Shown one piece after another: positions 1-8,050 of a stretch of DNA of 64,000 bases (position 1 is its first letter; the number at the start of each line of letters is the position of its first letter). This DNA comes from Novosphingobium beihaiense (lineage in GTDB: Bacteria; Pseudomonadota; Alphaproteobacteria; Sphingomonadales; Sphingomonadaceae). Made by a program: the position numbers and the translations under genes. The notes under the pieces were generated by a model, which was not told the DNA's origin, searched no databases, and was given only the letters and a program-made list of their open reading frames with translations. The stretch covers positions 93,433 to 157,432 of the forward strand of contig NZ_JALHLG010000014.1 in the NCBI RefSeq assembly GCF_022832375.1, in the 5' to 3' direction.

Positions 1-1389
1 GACCTGCCGAGCGATGCCACGGCGGGCAAGGACCCGAAACTGGTGGAGCCCGATCCGCAGTGGATTCCCAGCGTCAGGCTGGTGAAACCGGTGGGCTGGT
101 CCAAGGGTGAAAAGCCCAAGGGGGCCGACGGGCTGGCCGTGACTCCCTTCGCCGAAGGTCTGGATCATCCGCGCACGATGCTGACCTTGCCCAATGGCGA
201 TGTCCTTGTGGCCGAAACCAATGCGCCCGCCGGAAACAAGCCTAAGGGCCTTACAGGCATGCTGATGGGCTGGGCGATGGATAAAGTGGGCGCAGGAGAG
301 CCCTCGCCCGACAAGATCGTGCTGCTGCGCGATTCGAATGGAGACGGTACGGCGGACCAGAAGTTCGATTTCCGCACCAAGGACATGCACTCGCCTTCGG
401 GCATGGCCTATCGTGACGGCACGCTCTACATCGCGAATGACAACGCCATTCTGGAATTTGCCTTCACGCCGGGCGCGCGGAAGCTGGAAGGTTCGCCCAA
501 GAAGCTGATGGACCTGTGGCCTGGCGGCAATCACTGGATGCGCAACCTGCTGCTCAGCCAGGACGGCAAGCATCTCTACGTCGCGGTCGGTTCGGCCACC
601 AACATTGCCGATAACGGCATGGCGGAAGAGGCCGGGCGCGCCTCGATCTGGGAAGTCGATACCGATACCGGCAAGCGCCGCCAGTTCGCTGCCGGGATGC
701 GCAATCCCAATGGGCTCGACTGGAATCCGGAAACGGGGGAGATGTGGGCCACGGTGCAGGAGCGCGACATGCTCGGCCCGGACCTGGTGCCGGACTATTT
801 CACCAATGTCCCGGTCGGCGTGCAGTACGGCTGGCCCTGGGTCTACTGGAAGAACACGTTCGATGACCGTGTCCAGTGGCCGATGCAGACCTACATGATC
901 GAATATACCCGCAAGCCCGAATACGCGATGGGTGCGCATACCGCCGTGCTGGGCATGACCTTCGACAAGGGCGGCACACGGCTGGGCAAGGCCTTCCGGA
1001 ACGGTGCGTTCATTGCCCGCCACGGATCATGGAACCGCCGCCCGCCGGTGGGCTATGACGTGGTCTTCGTGCCTTTCGATGCCAACGGCAATCCCAAGGA
1101 CGTGAAGCCGCAGCCGGTACTGACCGGGTTCCTGATGGACGGCGGCAAGACTCATGGCCGGCCGACCTGGGTGGCCTGGGACAAGACGGGCGCGTTGCTG
1201 GTCAGCGACGATACCGCCGGGATCATCTGGCGTGTCGAAAAGCCCGGCGCTGAACCTTCGCCCGAAATCAAGCCGGTCGAGACCGAGCACATGAAGCCGC
1301 TCAAGGAACTCAAGGACCCGACCCTGCCCAATTCGGGCGGTGAACTGGAAGCGGGCTTCAAGGCCGGTCCCGATACGCTGCTGCCCTGA
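1..1389 (+). CDS. PQQ-type sugar (sorbosone) dehydrogenase, 5' end missing
   Basis: The reading frame is open from the first base, so the true start and any signal peptide lie outside the window; at least 462 residues are visible. The protein resembles the glucose/sorbosone dehydrogenase beta-propeller family, which oxidises sugars or polyols with a bound PQQ cofactor, usually in the periplasm. Family-like blocks include MLTLPNGDVLVAET near the beginning, RNPNGLDWNPETGEMWA in the middle, and a later ARHGSWNRRPPVGYDVV block. The gene ends 22 bp from the convergent ATPase gene. The GTG at 43 is internal and not a convincing start. The substrate cannot be told from sequence, and some members of the family are only structural relatives of true dehydrogenases. 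Confidence 0.85.
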   Translation, partial: DLPSDATAGKDPKLVEPDPQWIPSVRLVKPVGWSKGEKPKGADGLAVTPFAEGLDHPRTMLTLPNGDVLVAETNAPAGNKPKGLTGMLMGWAMDKVGAGEPSPDKIVLLRDSNGDGTADQKFDFRTKDMHSPSGMAYRDGTLYIANDNAILEFAFTPGARKLEGSPKKLMDLWPGGNHWMRNLLLSQDGKHLYVAVGSATNIADNGMAEEAGRASIWEVDTDTGKRRQFAAGMRNPNGLDWNPETGEMWATVQERDMLGPDLVPDYFTNVPVGVQYGWPWVYWKNTFDDRVQWPMQTYMIEYTRKPEYAMGAHTAVLGMTFDKGGTRLGKAFRNGAFIARHGSWNRRPPVGYDVVFVPFDANGNPKDVKPQPVLTGFLMDGGKTHGRPTWVAWDKTGALLVSDDTAGIIWRVEKPGAEPSPEIKPVETEHMKPLKELKDPTLPNSGGELEAGFKAGPDTLLP

Positions 1390-1411
1390 GGAAAAGGGCA
1401 GGGGCAGGCAG

Positions 1412-2248
1412 TCAGATGACCTTGCCTGCGCGCCCGGCCAATTCGTTGACATATTGCCACGCCACGCGTCCGGACCGGGCACCGCGGCGGCGGGACCATT
1501 CGAGGGCGTCGTTCTGTTCCCAGGTCAGGCCAAATTCGCGGGCATAGCCTTCGATAATGGCCAGATAGGCGTCCTGATCGCAGTTGTGGAATCCGATCGA
1601 CAGGCCGAAGCGGTCGGCCAGCGCCAGGCGGTCGTCGACGACATCGCGCGGATTGATCGGATCATTCTGTTCGGACATCGAACGGGCCACGATCGCCCGG
1701 CGGTTGGATGTCACGGCCAGACGCACATTGGCGGGCCGCGCCTCGACGCCGCCTTCCAGCCAGGAGCGCAGCAGGCGCGGGCCAGAGCCGTCGTCTTCCT
1801 CGAAGCCGAGATCGTCGATAAAGACAAGGAAGCGGCGGTTTATTCCGCCGAGTGTCGCGAACAGCGCCGTCACTCCTGAAAGCGCTTCCTGCGCGACCTG
1901 AACAAGCGCAATGCCGCCGGGATGTGCCTGCTGCGCCGCGCGGATCGCTGCGCGCAGGACGGCGGACTTGCCCATGCCGCGCGATCCCCACAGGAGCATG
2001 TCATGCGCGGCATGGCCTGCGGCAAGGCGCTCGACATTGCTGACCACGCGCGCCTTCTGGGTATCGATCCCGCGCAGCAGATCGAGCGCCGGGGCATCGA
2101 GCCGTTCGACGGCCCGCGCCGCGCTGCCGGTCCAGACATAGGCCGGATGCGCCAGCCAGTCGCACGCAGGCGCGGGCGGCGGTGCAAGCCGGTCGAGCGC
2201 ATCGGCGATGCGGGTGAGGAGCATGCTGTGATCAGGCTGGGAAGACAT
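1412..2248 (-). CDS. DUF815-type AAA ATPase
   Basis: This 278-residue P-loop ATPase belongs to the DUF815 family, common in alphaproteobacteria and of unknown cellular role. The Walker A motif GSRGMGKS is at residues 88-95 and a Walker B-like stretch FLVFIDDLGFEEDD at about 140-153. I chose the ATG at 2248, giving MSSQPDHSML. The frame stays open to 2302, but that extension would run into the start of the divergent threonylcarbamoyladenylate synthase gene and is basic and low in complexity. The two genes diverge from starts 52 bp apart and probably share a promoter region. Confidence 0.88.
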   Translation of the reverse strand: MSSQPDHSMLLTRIADALDRLAPPPAPACDWLAHPAYVWTGSAARAVERLDAPALDLLRGIDTQKARVVSNVERLAAGHAAHDMLLWGSRGMGKSAVLRAAIRAAQQAHPGGIALVQVAQEALSGVTALFATLGGINRRFLVFIDDLGFEEDDGSGPRLLRSWLEGGVEARPANVRLAVTSNRRAIVARSMSEQNDPINPRDVVDDRLALADRFGLSIGFHNCDQDAYLAIIEGYAREFGLTWEQNDALEWSRRRGARSGRVAWQYVNELAGRAGKVI

Positions 2249-2300
2249 CGTTTGCGTGCTTTTCCTTGGCATTCGTCGCGCGCGGCTATAGCGGCGGGGC

Positions 2301-3248
2301 ATGGATCACGCCAGCCGACCCGCCGTTTTGACCGCCGATGCGGCAGGAATCGCCGAGGCCGCGCGCCTGCTGCGCGAAGGCGGGCTTGTCGCGGTGCCGA
2401 CCGAGACGGTCTATGGTCTGGCTGCCCGCGCCGACCGGGATGAATCGGTGGCGGCGATCTATGGCGCCAAGGGCCGGCCCAGCTTCAATCCGCTGATCGT
2501 GCATATCGCGGATGTGGCGGCCGCACGGGAGCTGGCGCTGTTCGATGAGCGGGCTTTGCAGATGGCCGATGCGTTCTGGCCCGGCGCGCTTACCATGGTC
2601 CTGCCGCTGCGCTCCGGCGCGCCGGTGGCAGCCGCGGTGACGGCCGGGTTGCCGACAATTGCACTGCGCTGTCCGGCCCATCCAGTGATGCGCGCGATCA
2701 TTGCCGAAGCCGGACTGCCGCTTGCGGCCCCTTCGGCCAACCGCAGCGGGGGCGTCAGCCCGACCGGGGCTGCGCATGTGATCTCTTCTCTGGGCGGGCG
2801 GATCGATGCCGTGGTTGATGGCGGCTCGTGCGAGGCGGGATTGGAATCGACGATCATCGCCTTGCGCGAAGGCGGGCGCTGGCAGGTTCTGCGGCCCGGC
2901 CCGATACCCGAATCTGCGATTTGCGCCGTTCTTGGCACGCCGAGCGACGCCGTGACGTCACAGGCGATCGAGGCGCCGGGCCAGCTTGTCAGCCACTATG
3001 CGCCGGGAAAGCCGGTGCGGCTGAACGCCGCCACGGCGCAGGCGAACGAATTCCACATCGGTTTCGCGGAGGTGCCCGGCGATGTCACACTATCAGCATC
3101 GGGCGATCTGATCGAAGCGGCCGCCCGTCTTTATGCCTTGCTGCATCAGGGGGCGGAGTCCCCGAAATCGCGCATCGCCGTTGCCCCGGTACCATCCGAA
3201 GGTGTCGGCGAAGCGATCAACGACCGGCTGAAACGCGCGGCGGCCTGA
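2301..3248 (+). CDS. tsaC: L-threonylcarbamoyladenylate synthase (Sua5/TsaC type)
   Basis: The enzyme makes threonylcarbamoyl-AMP from threonine, bicarbonate and ATP for the universal t6A37 modification of ANN-decoding tRNAs. At 315 residues it is the long Sua5-like form, not the short TsaC. The YrdC domain fills roughly residues 15-200 (GGLVAVPTETVYGLAARA, KGRPSFNPLIVHI, PSANRSGGVSPT). A C-terminal Sua5 domain follows the linker block LVSHYAPGKPVR. The start is an ATG 52 bp from the divergent ATPase. A strong hairpin follows the stop codon. Confidence in the function is high; the symbol could equally be sua5. Confidence 0.95.
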   Translation: MDHASRPAVLTADAAGIAEAARLLREGGLVAVPTETVYGLAARADRDESVAAIYGAKGRPSFNPLIVHIADVAAARELALFDERALQMADAFWPGALTMVLPLRSGAPVAAAVTAGLPTIALRCPAHPVMRAIIAEAGLPLAAPSANRSGGVSPTGAAHVISSLGGRIDAVVDGGSCEAGLESTIIALREGGRWQVLRPGPIPESAICAVLGTPSDAVTSQAIEAPGQLVSHYAPGKPVRLNAATAQANEFHIGFAEVPGDVTLSASGDLIEAAARLYALLHQGAESPKSRIAVAPVPSEGVGEAINDRLKRAAA

Positions 3249-3252
3249 GAGT

Positions 3253-3290
3253 CCGGTTCGAAAGCGCCTGTCTGGCGGCTTTCGAACCGG
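3253..3290. terminator. Bidirectional terminator-like hairpin between convergent genes
   Basis: A perfect 13-bp stem (3253-3265 pairing with 3278-3290) encloses a 12-base loop. It lies 5 bp after the tsaC stop and 9 bp before the stop of the convergent lipoprotein gene. A short T-containing stretch follows on the plus strand. It probably ends transcription from both sides. Confidence 0.7.
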
Positions 3291-3298
3291 GGCTTTGA

Positions 3299-3619
3299 TC
3301 AATAAGCTCCGTCGCCGCGCAAGTGCTGAATATCGGCACTGTCATCGCGCGCCTTGAGGCAGGCGCGGTCGTCACCATCATCGCACTGGCGCATGTGCTT
3401 GTTATAGCGGCGCTGGGCCTTGGCCAGTGCCTCATCGCGCTCGCGCATCTGGCGGCCGCGCTTTTCGTCGGCTTCGGACTGGCTGGTTGTCGCCATGTCT
3501 ACGGCCTTGCCTGTCATGCGGACCGGCGCGGTGGCGAGCTTGGTGGCCGTGCCGATGCAGCCGGAAAGCAGCGGCAGCGCGGAGAGAGCGAGGGCGGAGA
3601 GGAGGGATGGTGATTTCAT
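3299..3619 (-). CDS. Small predicted lipoprotein
   Basis: The start at 3619 gives MKSPSLLSALALSALPLLSGC, a hydrophobic signal with the lipobox LLSGC at residues 17-21, so the 106-residue product is probably lipid-modified and tethered to a membrane. The mature part is short, highly charged and glutamine/arginine-rich, with three more cysteines, and ends HLRGDGAY. I recognise no functional domain. A longer in-frame start at 3679 exists but would bury the lipobox signal. The gene lies between a bidirectional terminator and the carD terminator, so it is probably its own transcription unit. Confidence 0.75.
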   Translation of the reverse strand: MKSPSLLSALALSALPLLSGCIGTATKLATAPVRMTGKAVDMATTSQSEADEKRGRQMRERDEALAKAQRRYNKHMRQCDDGDDRACLKARDDSADIQHLRGDGAY

Positions 3620-3681
3620 GACGCAGACACTCTCATAACCGTATTGAGGTACGATGAAGGAAGTGTTGGCCATAAACAAGA

Positions 3682-3707
3682 AGGCCGCCTCCTTGCGGAA
3701 GCGGCCT
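3682..3707 (-). terminator. Terminator downstream of carD
   Basis: The inverted repeat AGGCCGC (3682-3688) and GCGGCCT (3701-3707) has an inner TCC/GGA pairing. It lies 23 bases past the carD stop and is followed on the minus strand by the T-rich run TCTTGTTTATGG. It separates carD from the lipoprotein gene. Confidence 0.65.
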
Positions 3708-3730
3708 CCTGCACCATCGAATGTGCCCGT

Positions 3731-4264
3731 TCAGGCAGTTTCGGCGGTTTCGTAGTACTTGGGCGCGTACTCGTTGAGGATCGCGAGGATCTTCTGGAGC
3801 GCGGCGGGCTCGTCGGTCTTTTCCATGGCCGCGAGTTCGCGGGCCAGACGCGAAGAAGCCGCTTCGAAGATTTGCCGTTCGGAATAGCTCTGTTCCGGCT
3901 GATCGTCGGCGCGGAACAAGTCCCGGGTCACTTCGGCGATCGAAACGAGATCGCCCGAATTGATCTTGGCTTCGTATTCCTGGGCGCGGCGCGACCACAT
4001 GGTGCGCTTCACCTTGGGCTTGCCCTTGAGGGTATCGAGCGCTTCGCGCAGGGTCTTGTCCGAAGACAGCTTGCGCATACCGATCGATTCAACCTTGTTC
4101 ATCGGAACACGGAGCGTCATACGCTCTTTCTCGAAACGCAGAACGTACAGTTCGAGCTGCATCCCGGCAATTTCCTGCTTCTGCAACTCGATCACACGGC
4201 CTACACCGTGCTTGGGGTAAACGACATAATCTCCAACATCGAAGGCATCGGCCTTGGTTGCCAT
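3731..4264 (-). CDS. carD: CarD-family transcription factor
   Basis: CarD-type proteins bind the RNA polymerase beta subunit and stabilise the open promoter complex, particularly at rRNA and housekeeping promoters. The 177-residue product starts MATKADAFDVGDYVVYPKHG, which opens the Tudor-like RNAP-interaction domain. A helical DNA-binding domain follows from about residue 70 (RTMWSRRAQEYEAKI, TRDLFRADDQPEQSYSERQ). The start at 4264 was chosen because the upstream in-frame extension is unlike the family. A minus-strand TATAAT-like box lies about 185 bp upstream (4447-4452), with a stem-loop in the leader at 4331-4349. A terminator follows the gene. Confidence 0.94.
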   Translation of the reverse strand: MATKADAFDVGDYVVYPKHGVGRVIELQKQEIAGMQLELYVLRFEKERMTLRVPMNKVESIGMRKLSSDKTLREALDTLKGKPKVKRTMWSRRAQEYEAKINSGDLVSIAEVTRDLFRADDQPEQSYSERQIFEAASSRLARELAAMEKTDEPAALQKILAILNEYAPKYYETAETA

Positions 4265-4630
4265 GAATCGTCCTTTCAGCTGCAGGGGCGGAGCAATATC
4301 TGCGGAAGGGTGTTCCGGGGGCGTGCGACCCGGAGGCATGAAACCTCCGCCGCCCGGTCAGATCACTCTCCCAACCGCTTGCTTTCGAACCCTGCCTCGC
4401 AATGAAAACGCCTGCCAAGCGAGCAGAGCGCTCGGGCAGTTGGCCTATTATATAGCACCGATGTGACAAAATTACCAGAGGCGAGAAAACGTTTCCGTTT
4501 TGCCCGCCTCAAGGCATACCGGAATGGGACACTCCGGTATTTCACAATGTTGGCAGGCCAGGCCGGTAATGCGGGAAACTAACGCAAAACGCGTGATAAT
4601 TTCCGGTTTCCAGCCTTTCGCTTGGCCTGG
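4265..4630. promoter_or_regulatory. Non-coding stretch between fdxA and carD
   Basis: This 366-bp stretch has no convincing gene. It is locally AT-rich and holds three hairpins. The one at 4331-4349 (CGGAGG/CCTCCG) would sit in the carD leader. The one at 4478-4510 (GAGGCG and AAAACG paired with CGTTTT and CGCCTC) has a T-rich 3' arm on the minus strand. The one at 4516-4540 has the 8-bp arms ATACCGGA/TCCGGTAT. The last two lie downstream of fdxA and may end its transcript. The minus-strand TATAAT at 4447-4452 is a candidate -10 box for carD, without a clear -35 partner. Confidence 0.45.
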
Positions 4631-4969
4631 TCAGTCGCCTTCGCCGGGCTCGGCCGAGAAGTACTTTTCGAACTTGCCTTCCTCGTCCTTCATATCGTCG
4701 GCGTCTTCCGGCGCGTCCTTCTTCGAGGTGAGGTTGGGCCATTCGGCCGAGTACTTGGCATTGAGTTCCAGCCACTGCTCAAGACCGCTTTCGGTATCGG
4801 GCAGAATCGCTTCGGCCGGGCATTCGGGCTCGCACACGCCGCAGTCGATGCATTCGTTCGGATTGATCACGAGCATGTTTTCACCCTCGTAGAAGCAGTC
4901 AACGGGGCAGACCTCTACACAGTCGGTGAATTTGCACCGGATGCAGGCGTCGGTGACGACATAGGTCAT
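4631..4969 (-). CDS. fdxA: 7Fe ferredoxin FdxA
   Basis: This 112-residue ferredoxin carries one [3Fe-4S] and one [4Fe-4S] cluster. The N-terminal cluster motif is [17 protein letters not shown] (residues 9-25), followed by [12 protein letters not shown] at about 40-51. The acidic C-terminal tail from residue 60 is typical of alphaproteobacterial FdxA. It probably serves as a cytoplasmic low-potential electron carrier. The gene is 18 bp downstream of the S4-protein gene and is probably co-transcribed with it and the Suv3-like helicase. Confidence 0.95.
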   Translation of the reverse strand: MTYVVTDACIRCKFTDCVEVCPVDCFYEGENMLVINPNECIDCGVCEPECPAEAILPDTESGLEQWLELNAKYSAEWPNLTSKKDAPEDADDMKDEEGKFEKYFSAEPGEGD

Positions 4970-4987
4970 TGCTGTGAGTTCCTTCTC

Positions 4988-5281
4988 TCAGGCATCGTTA
5001 CGGATTGCCGCTGCTATGGGATCAACGGGGTTGCCGTCAAGCACTCTGTAGCAGGCTTGTGCTTCCGGGGCCGGGCCGCGCCGCACGGGCAATTCCAGGA
5101 TTTCGATTACCCGTATCCCGGCGCCGGACGGCACTGTCAGCACGTCTCCCATGGAAATCCGTTGGTGGGCGCGGTCGATGCGCCGCCCGTTGAGGCGCAT
5201 ATGCCCCTCTTCCGCTATCGCCTGTGCGGCGGCGCGGGTCTTGGCCAGCCGCAGGTACCATAGCAGCTTGTCGACCCGCAT
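4988..5281 (-). CDS. S4-domain RNA-binding protein (Hsp15-like)
   Basis: The 97-residue protein begins MRVDKLLWYLRLAKTRAAAQ, the classic opening of an S4 RNA-binding fold of the Hsp15 (HslR) type. That family binds free 50S subunits carrying stalled nascent chains. The block HMRLNGRRIDRAHQRI completes the fold. The start codon shares one base with the stop codon of the upstream helicase (TGATG), which implies translational coupling. A longer frame to 5746 exists but is an alternate reading of the helicase gene. The pairing of a helicase with a small S4 protein suggests a shared job on structured or ribosomal RNA. Confidence 0.9.
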   Translation of the reverse strand: MRVDKLLWYLRLAKTRAAAQAIAEEGHMRLNGRRIDRAHQRISMGDVLTVPSGAGIRVIEILELPVRRGPAPEAQACYRVLDGNPVDPIAAAIRNDA

Positions 5282-7905
5282 CAGCGGACCATACCGGCCA
5301 GTGCCGCGAAGGCGCTGTTTTCGGGTACAGGGGTGCTGCGTTCCGGCCGGGTGTCGCGCCGGGGCGGACGCCAGCGCCAGCGGATCGGTGCGGGCGGGCC
5401 ATGCGCATCTTCGGCCAGCGGGCGCGGCATGACGGGCTGGAACCCGGCCAGACGCAGAAGCCGTGCATAGCTGGCGGTGGTCAGCCCCATCGAAACCGCG
5501 CGTGCGGGATCGAGTTTGAAATCGCGCGCCCTGGTTTCCTTGCGGCTGCCCTCGCCACTGGCGCCGCGGGCCTCGTGCGCTTCGCGCAAGAGCTTTTCCG
5601 CCATGTCGAGGCGCACGAGTTGCTTGCCGAGGTTGCGATAACCGGGAACGCGGCCGTGCCGGGTTGCGGGGAGGGCAGGCGGCATGCCGGTTTCCGGCAG
5701 CCCGCCGGGCGCTTGTTTGCCCGCAACTTTGGCAAGCTGGCGCCACAGTGCGATTGGTCCCGGGCGCAGCATGGCGGGCACGAACAAGTCGAGCGCACCC
5801 ACCCGCACGCCGAGCCGGGCGAGCATGGTGCGGCGCTGTTTGTCGAGCCGGTCGACGCCCGATTGCTCGCGCGCGGTCATGCCGCCGCGCTCCACCAGCG
5901 TGATCAGCAGTGCGCGCAAGTCTGGCCCGGCATCCTCGGCGCGGCTGGCTTCATCGAGCTTGCGCAAGGGATCGAGCGGGGCAAGGGCCTTCTCCAGCCA
6001 GGCTTCCAGCGCCGCGACAAGGGCCTTGCGCGAAGGGCCGGGAATGGCATCGAGCGTGCGGTCGGGCACCAGTTGCGGCGCCAGCAGCGAACGGCCGCCT
6101 TCCAGCATGGCAATGCGCTCGCCATCCCAGGTCAGCACGCCGTCTTCCATGGTGATTTCGGCGGAGCCTGCGTGAATGGCATCGGCCAGCGTGCCGGCAC
6201 GGGTCTGCAGCAGCGCGGCAAGGTGCTTTTCGGCGGCGGCCAGCAGCAGCTTGCGGTCCGACAGCCGGGCGCCGGGATCGACCTTGAAGGCAAACCCGCG
6301 CAGGCTGCCGATGTGCTCGCCCTCGACCAGGACTTCCTCGTCCTCAAGCCGGACGGAGAGCAGGCCTGAATCGGGTCCCAGTTTCTTCATGAGTACGGCG
6401 GTCCTGCGATTGATGAAACGTTCGGTCAGTTTGCCGTGAAGCGCATCGGAAAGCCGGGCCTCCACGGCGCGGGCCCGCGCCGCCATTTCGTCCCGCGCGA
6501 GCACCCAGTCCGGGCGCTGGGCGATATAGGCCCAGGAACGGATCGCGGCAATCCGGCCCTGCAGCGTGTCGATATCGCCCCCGGTGCGGTCAAGCTGGGC
6601 GATCTGCGCGGCCACGAAATCCGCGCCCAGCTCGCCTGTGCGCAGATCCTGCCAGAGTCGGGCGACAAAGCGCGAATGGGTCTCCACGCCCTGATGGCGG
6701 AAATCGGGAAGGCGGCAGACGTCCCAGAACCGTTCGACCTGCCCGGCGCCGCGCACGGTCTCGGCGACGGCCTGTTCCTCGGAAAGGCGCTTGAGCACGG
6801 CAAGATCGATGGCCTGGGGTGCCGGGACCAGTTCGGGGCGGAACGGCGGGGTTTCGAGATTGGCAATGAGGGTTTCGAGGTTGTCGAAACGCGGCTCCGG
6901 TTCGCGCCAGAACAGCTTGGTGAGTGGCGGGAAGCGGTGTTCTTCGATTGCGTAGACTTCTTCCGCCTCGAATTCGGAATCGTGCCCGCCGGAGCCGGTG
7001 AGCGTGCCGAATGTTCCATCTTTCTGGTGACGGCCTGCGCGTCCGGCGATCTGCGCCATTTCCGATGTCGTCAGCCGCCGGTGGCGCTGCCCGTCGAACT
7101 TGGAAAGGCCCGCGAAAGCGACATGTTCGACATCGAGATTGAGCCCCATGCCGATCGCATCGGTAGCCACCAGGTAGTCCACCTCGCCCGACTGGTAGAG
7201 CGCGACCTGGGCATTGCGCGTCTGCGGGCTCAATGCCCCCATCACTACCGCCGCGCCGCCGCGGAAGCGCCGCAGCATTTCGGCAATGGCATAGACCTGT
7301 TCGGAGGAGAACGCGACGATGGCGCTGCGCGGGGGAATGCGGCTGAGCTTCTTGGCTCCGGCATGAGTCAGCGTGGAAAAGCGCGGCCGCGTGACGATCT
7401 CGGCCTCGGGCACCAGTGCTTTTACCATCGGTTCCAGCGTGGAGGAGCCGAGGATCATCGTCTCCTCGCGCCCGCGGGCATGCAGGAGCCGGTCGGTGAA
7501 GACGTGCCCGCGTTCGCGGTCGGCGGCAAGCTGGGCCTCGTCGATGGCAACGAAGGCCATCGAGCGGTCCATCACCGGCATGGCCTCGGCCGTGCATAGA
7601 AGATAGCGCGCGTTCTTGGGTTCGATGCGCTCTTCGCCGGTGATCAGCGCGACGCTGCCTTCGCCCTTGATGTGGCAGACACGGTCATAGACCTCGCGCG
7701 CCAGCAGCCGCAGGGGAAAGCCGATCATGCCGCTCGAATGCGCGCAGAGCCGTTCTATGGCGAGGTGCGTCTTGCCGGTATTGGTCGGCCCGAGCACAGC
7801 CTTGACCCTGCCGGGAGCGTCATGCCGCGATGAGACGTGCAGGGCGGGAACCATCACGGGGCCGAATGTGGCATTGCCGCCCGCCGCTCGCAAGGGCCGG
7901 TTCAC
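5281..7905 (-). CDS. Suv3-like superfamily 2 helicase
   Basis: The 874-residue protein resembles the mitochondrial degradosome helicase Suv3 and its alphaproteobacterial relatives, which unwind RNA (and some DNA) from 3' to 5'. The Walker A motif GPTNTGKT is at residues 39-46, motif II is the DEAQ-type box IDEAQ at 121-125, and motif VI is the later QIAGRAGRH. A Suv3-like middle and C-terminal part follows; the basic tail has no recognised domain. The start at 7905 is tentative; a second ATG 17 codons in (MVPALHV) is also plausible. The gene leads a helicase, S4 protein, fdxA series and diverges from the M23 peptidase. Confidence 0.9.
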   Translation of the reverse strand: MNRPLRAAGGNATFGPVMVPALHVSSRHDAPGRVKAVLGPTNTGKTHLAIERLCAHSSGMIGFPLRLLAREVYDRVCHIKGEGSVALITGEERIEPKNARYLLCTAEAMPVMDRSMAFVAIDEAQLAADRERGHVFTDRLLHARGREETMILGSSTLEPMVKALVPEAEIVTRPRFSTLTHAGAKKLSRIPPRSAIVAFSSEQVYAIAEMLRRFRGGAAVVMGALSPQTRNAQVALYQSGEVDYLVATDAIGMGLNLDVEHVAFAGLSKFDGQRHRRLTTSEMAQIAGRAGRHQKDGTFGTLTGSGGHDSEFEAEEVYAIEEHRFPPLTKLFWREPEPRFDNLETLIANLETPPFRPELVPAPQAIDLAVLKRLSEEQAVAETVRGAGQVERFWDVCRLPDFRHQGVETHSRFVARLWQDLRTGELGADFVAAQIAQLDRTGGDIDTLQGRIAAIRSWAYIAQRPDWVLARDEMAARARAVEARLSDALHGKLTERFINRRTAVLMKKLGPDSGLLSVRLEDEEVLVEGEHIGSLRGFAFKVDPGARLSDRKLLLAAAEKHLAALLQTRAGTLADAIHAGSAEITMEDGVLTWDGERIAMLEGGRSLLAPQLVPDRTLDAIPGPSRKALVAALEAWLEKALAPLDPLRKLDEASRAEDAGPDLRALLITLVERGGMTAREQSGVDRLDKQRRTMLARLGVRVGALDLFVPAMLRPGPIALWRQLAKVAGKQAPGGLPETGMPPALPATRHGRVPGYRNLGKQLVRLDMAEKLLREAHEARGASGEGSRKETRARDFKLDPARAVSMGLTTASYARLLRLAGFQPVMPRPLAEDAHGPPAPIRWRWRPPRRDTRPERSTPVPENSAFAALAGMVR

Positions 7906-7934
7906 CGAAAATGGCGGCGGAAATCCACAGTCTT

Positions 7935-7978
7935 AGGAGGTGATTAACCTTGAGAGGACACAGGGTCTGCTAAAGGTC
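7935..7978 (+). promoter_or_regulatory. Strong Shine-Dalgarno-like sequence and possible promoter upstream of the M23 gene
   Basis: AGGAGGTGAT at 7935-7944 is close to a perfect anti-16S match. It is followed by TTG at 7950, which opens a 7-codon frame (LRGHRVC) ending at 7973. The same bases can be read as a promoter: TTGAGA (7950-7955) and an extended -10-like TGCTAAAGG 12 bases later. Neither reading feeds directly into the M23 frame. A promoter is the simpler explanation. Confidence 0.35.
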
Positions 7979-8050
7979 CTGCATCGATGTCACGGATCTC
8001 GGTTCCGGGAGATGCTTTTCCGGGGCTCCATGAGTTGCAATGTCCGAAGT

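Noticed and set aside
43..45. GTG at 43 as start of the first gene.
   Set aside because: The frame is open upstream to the first base with in-frame protein-like sequence, so the gene starts before the window.
3255..3264. A GGTTCGAAAG motif that looks like a tRNA T-loop.
   Set aside because: It is one arm of the hairpin terminator; no acceptor or anticodon stem is present.
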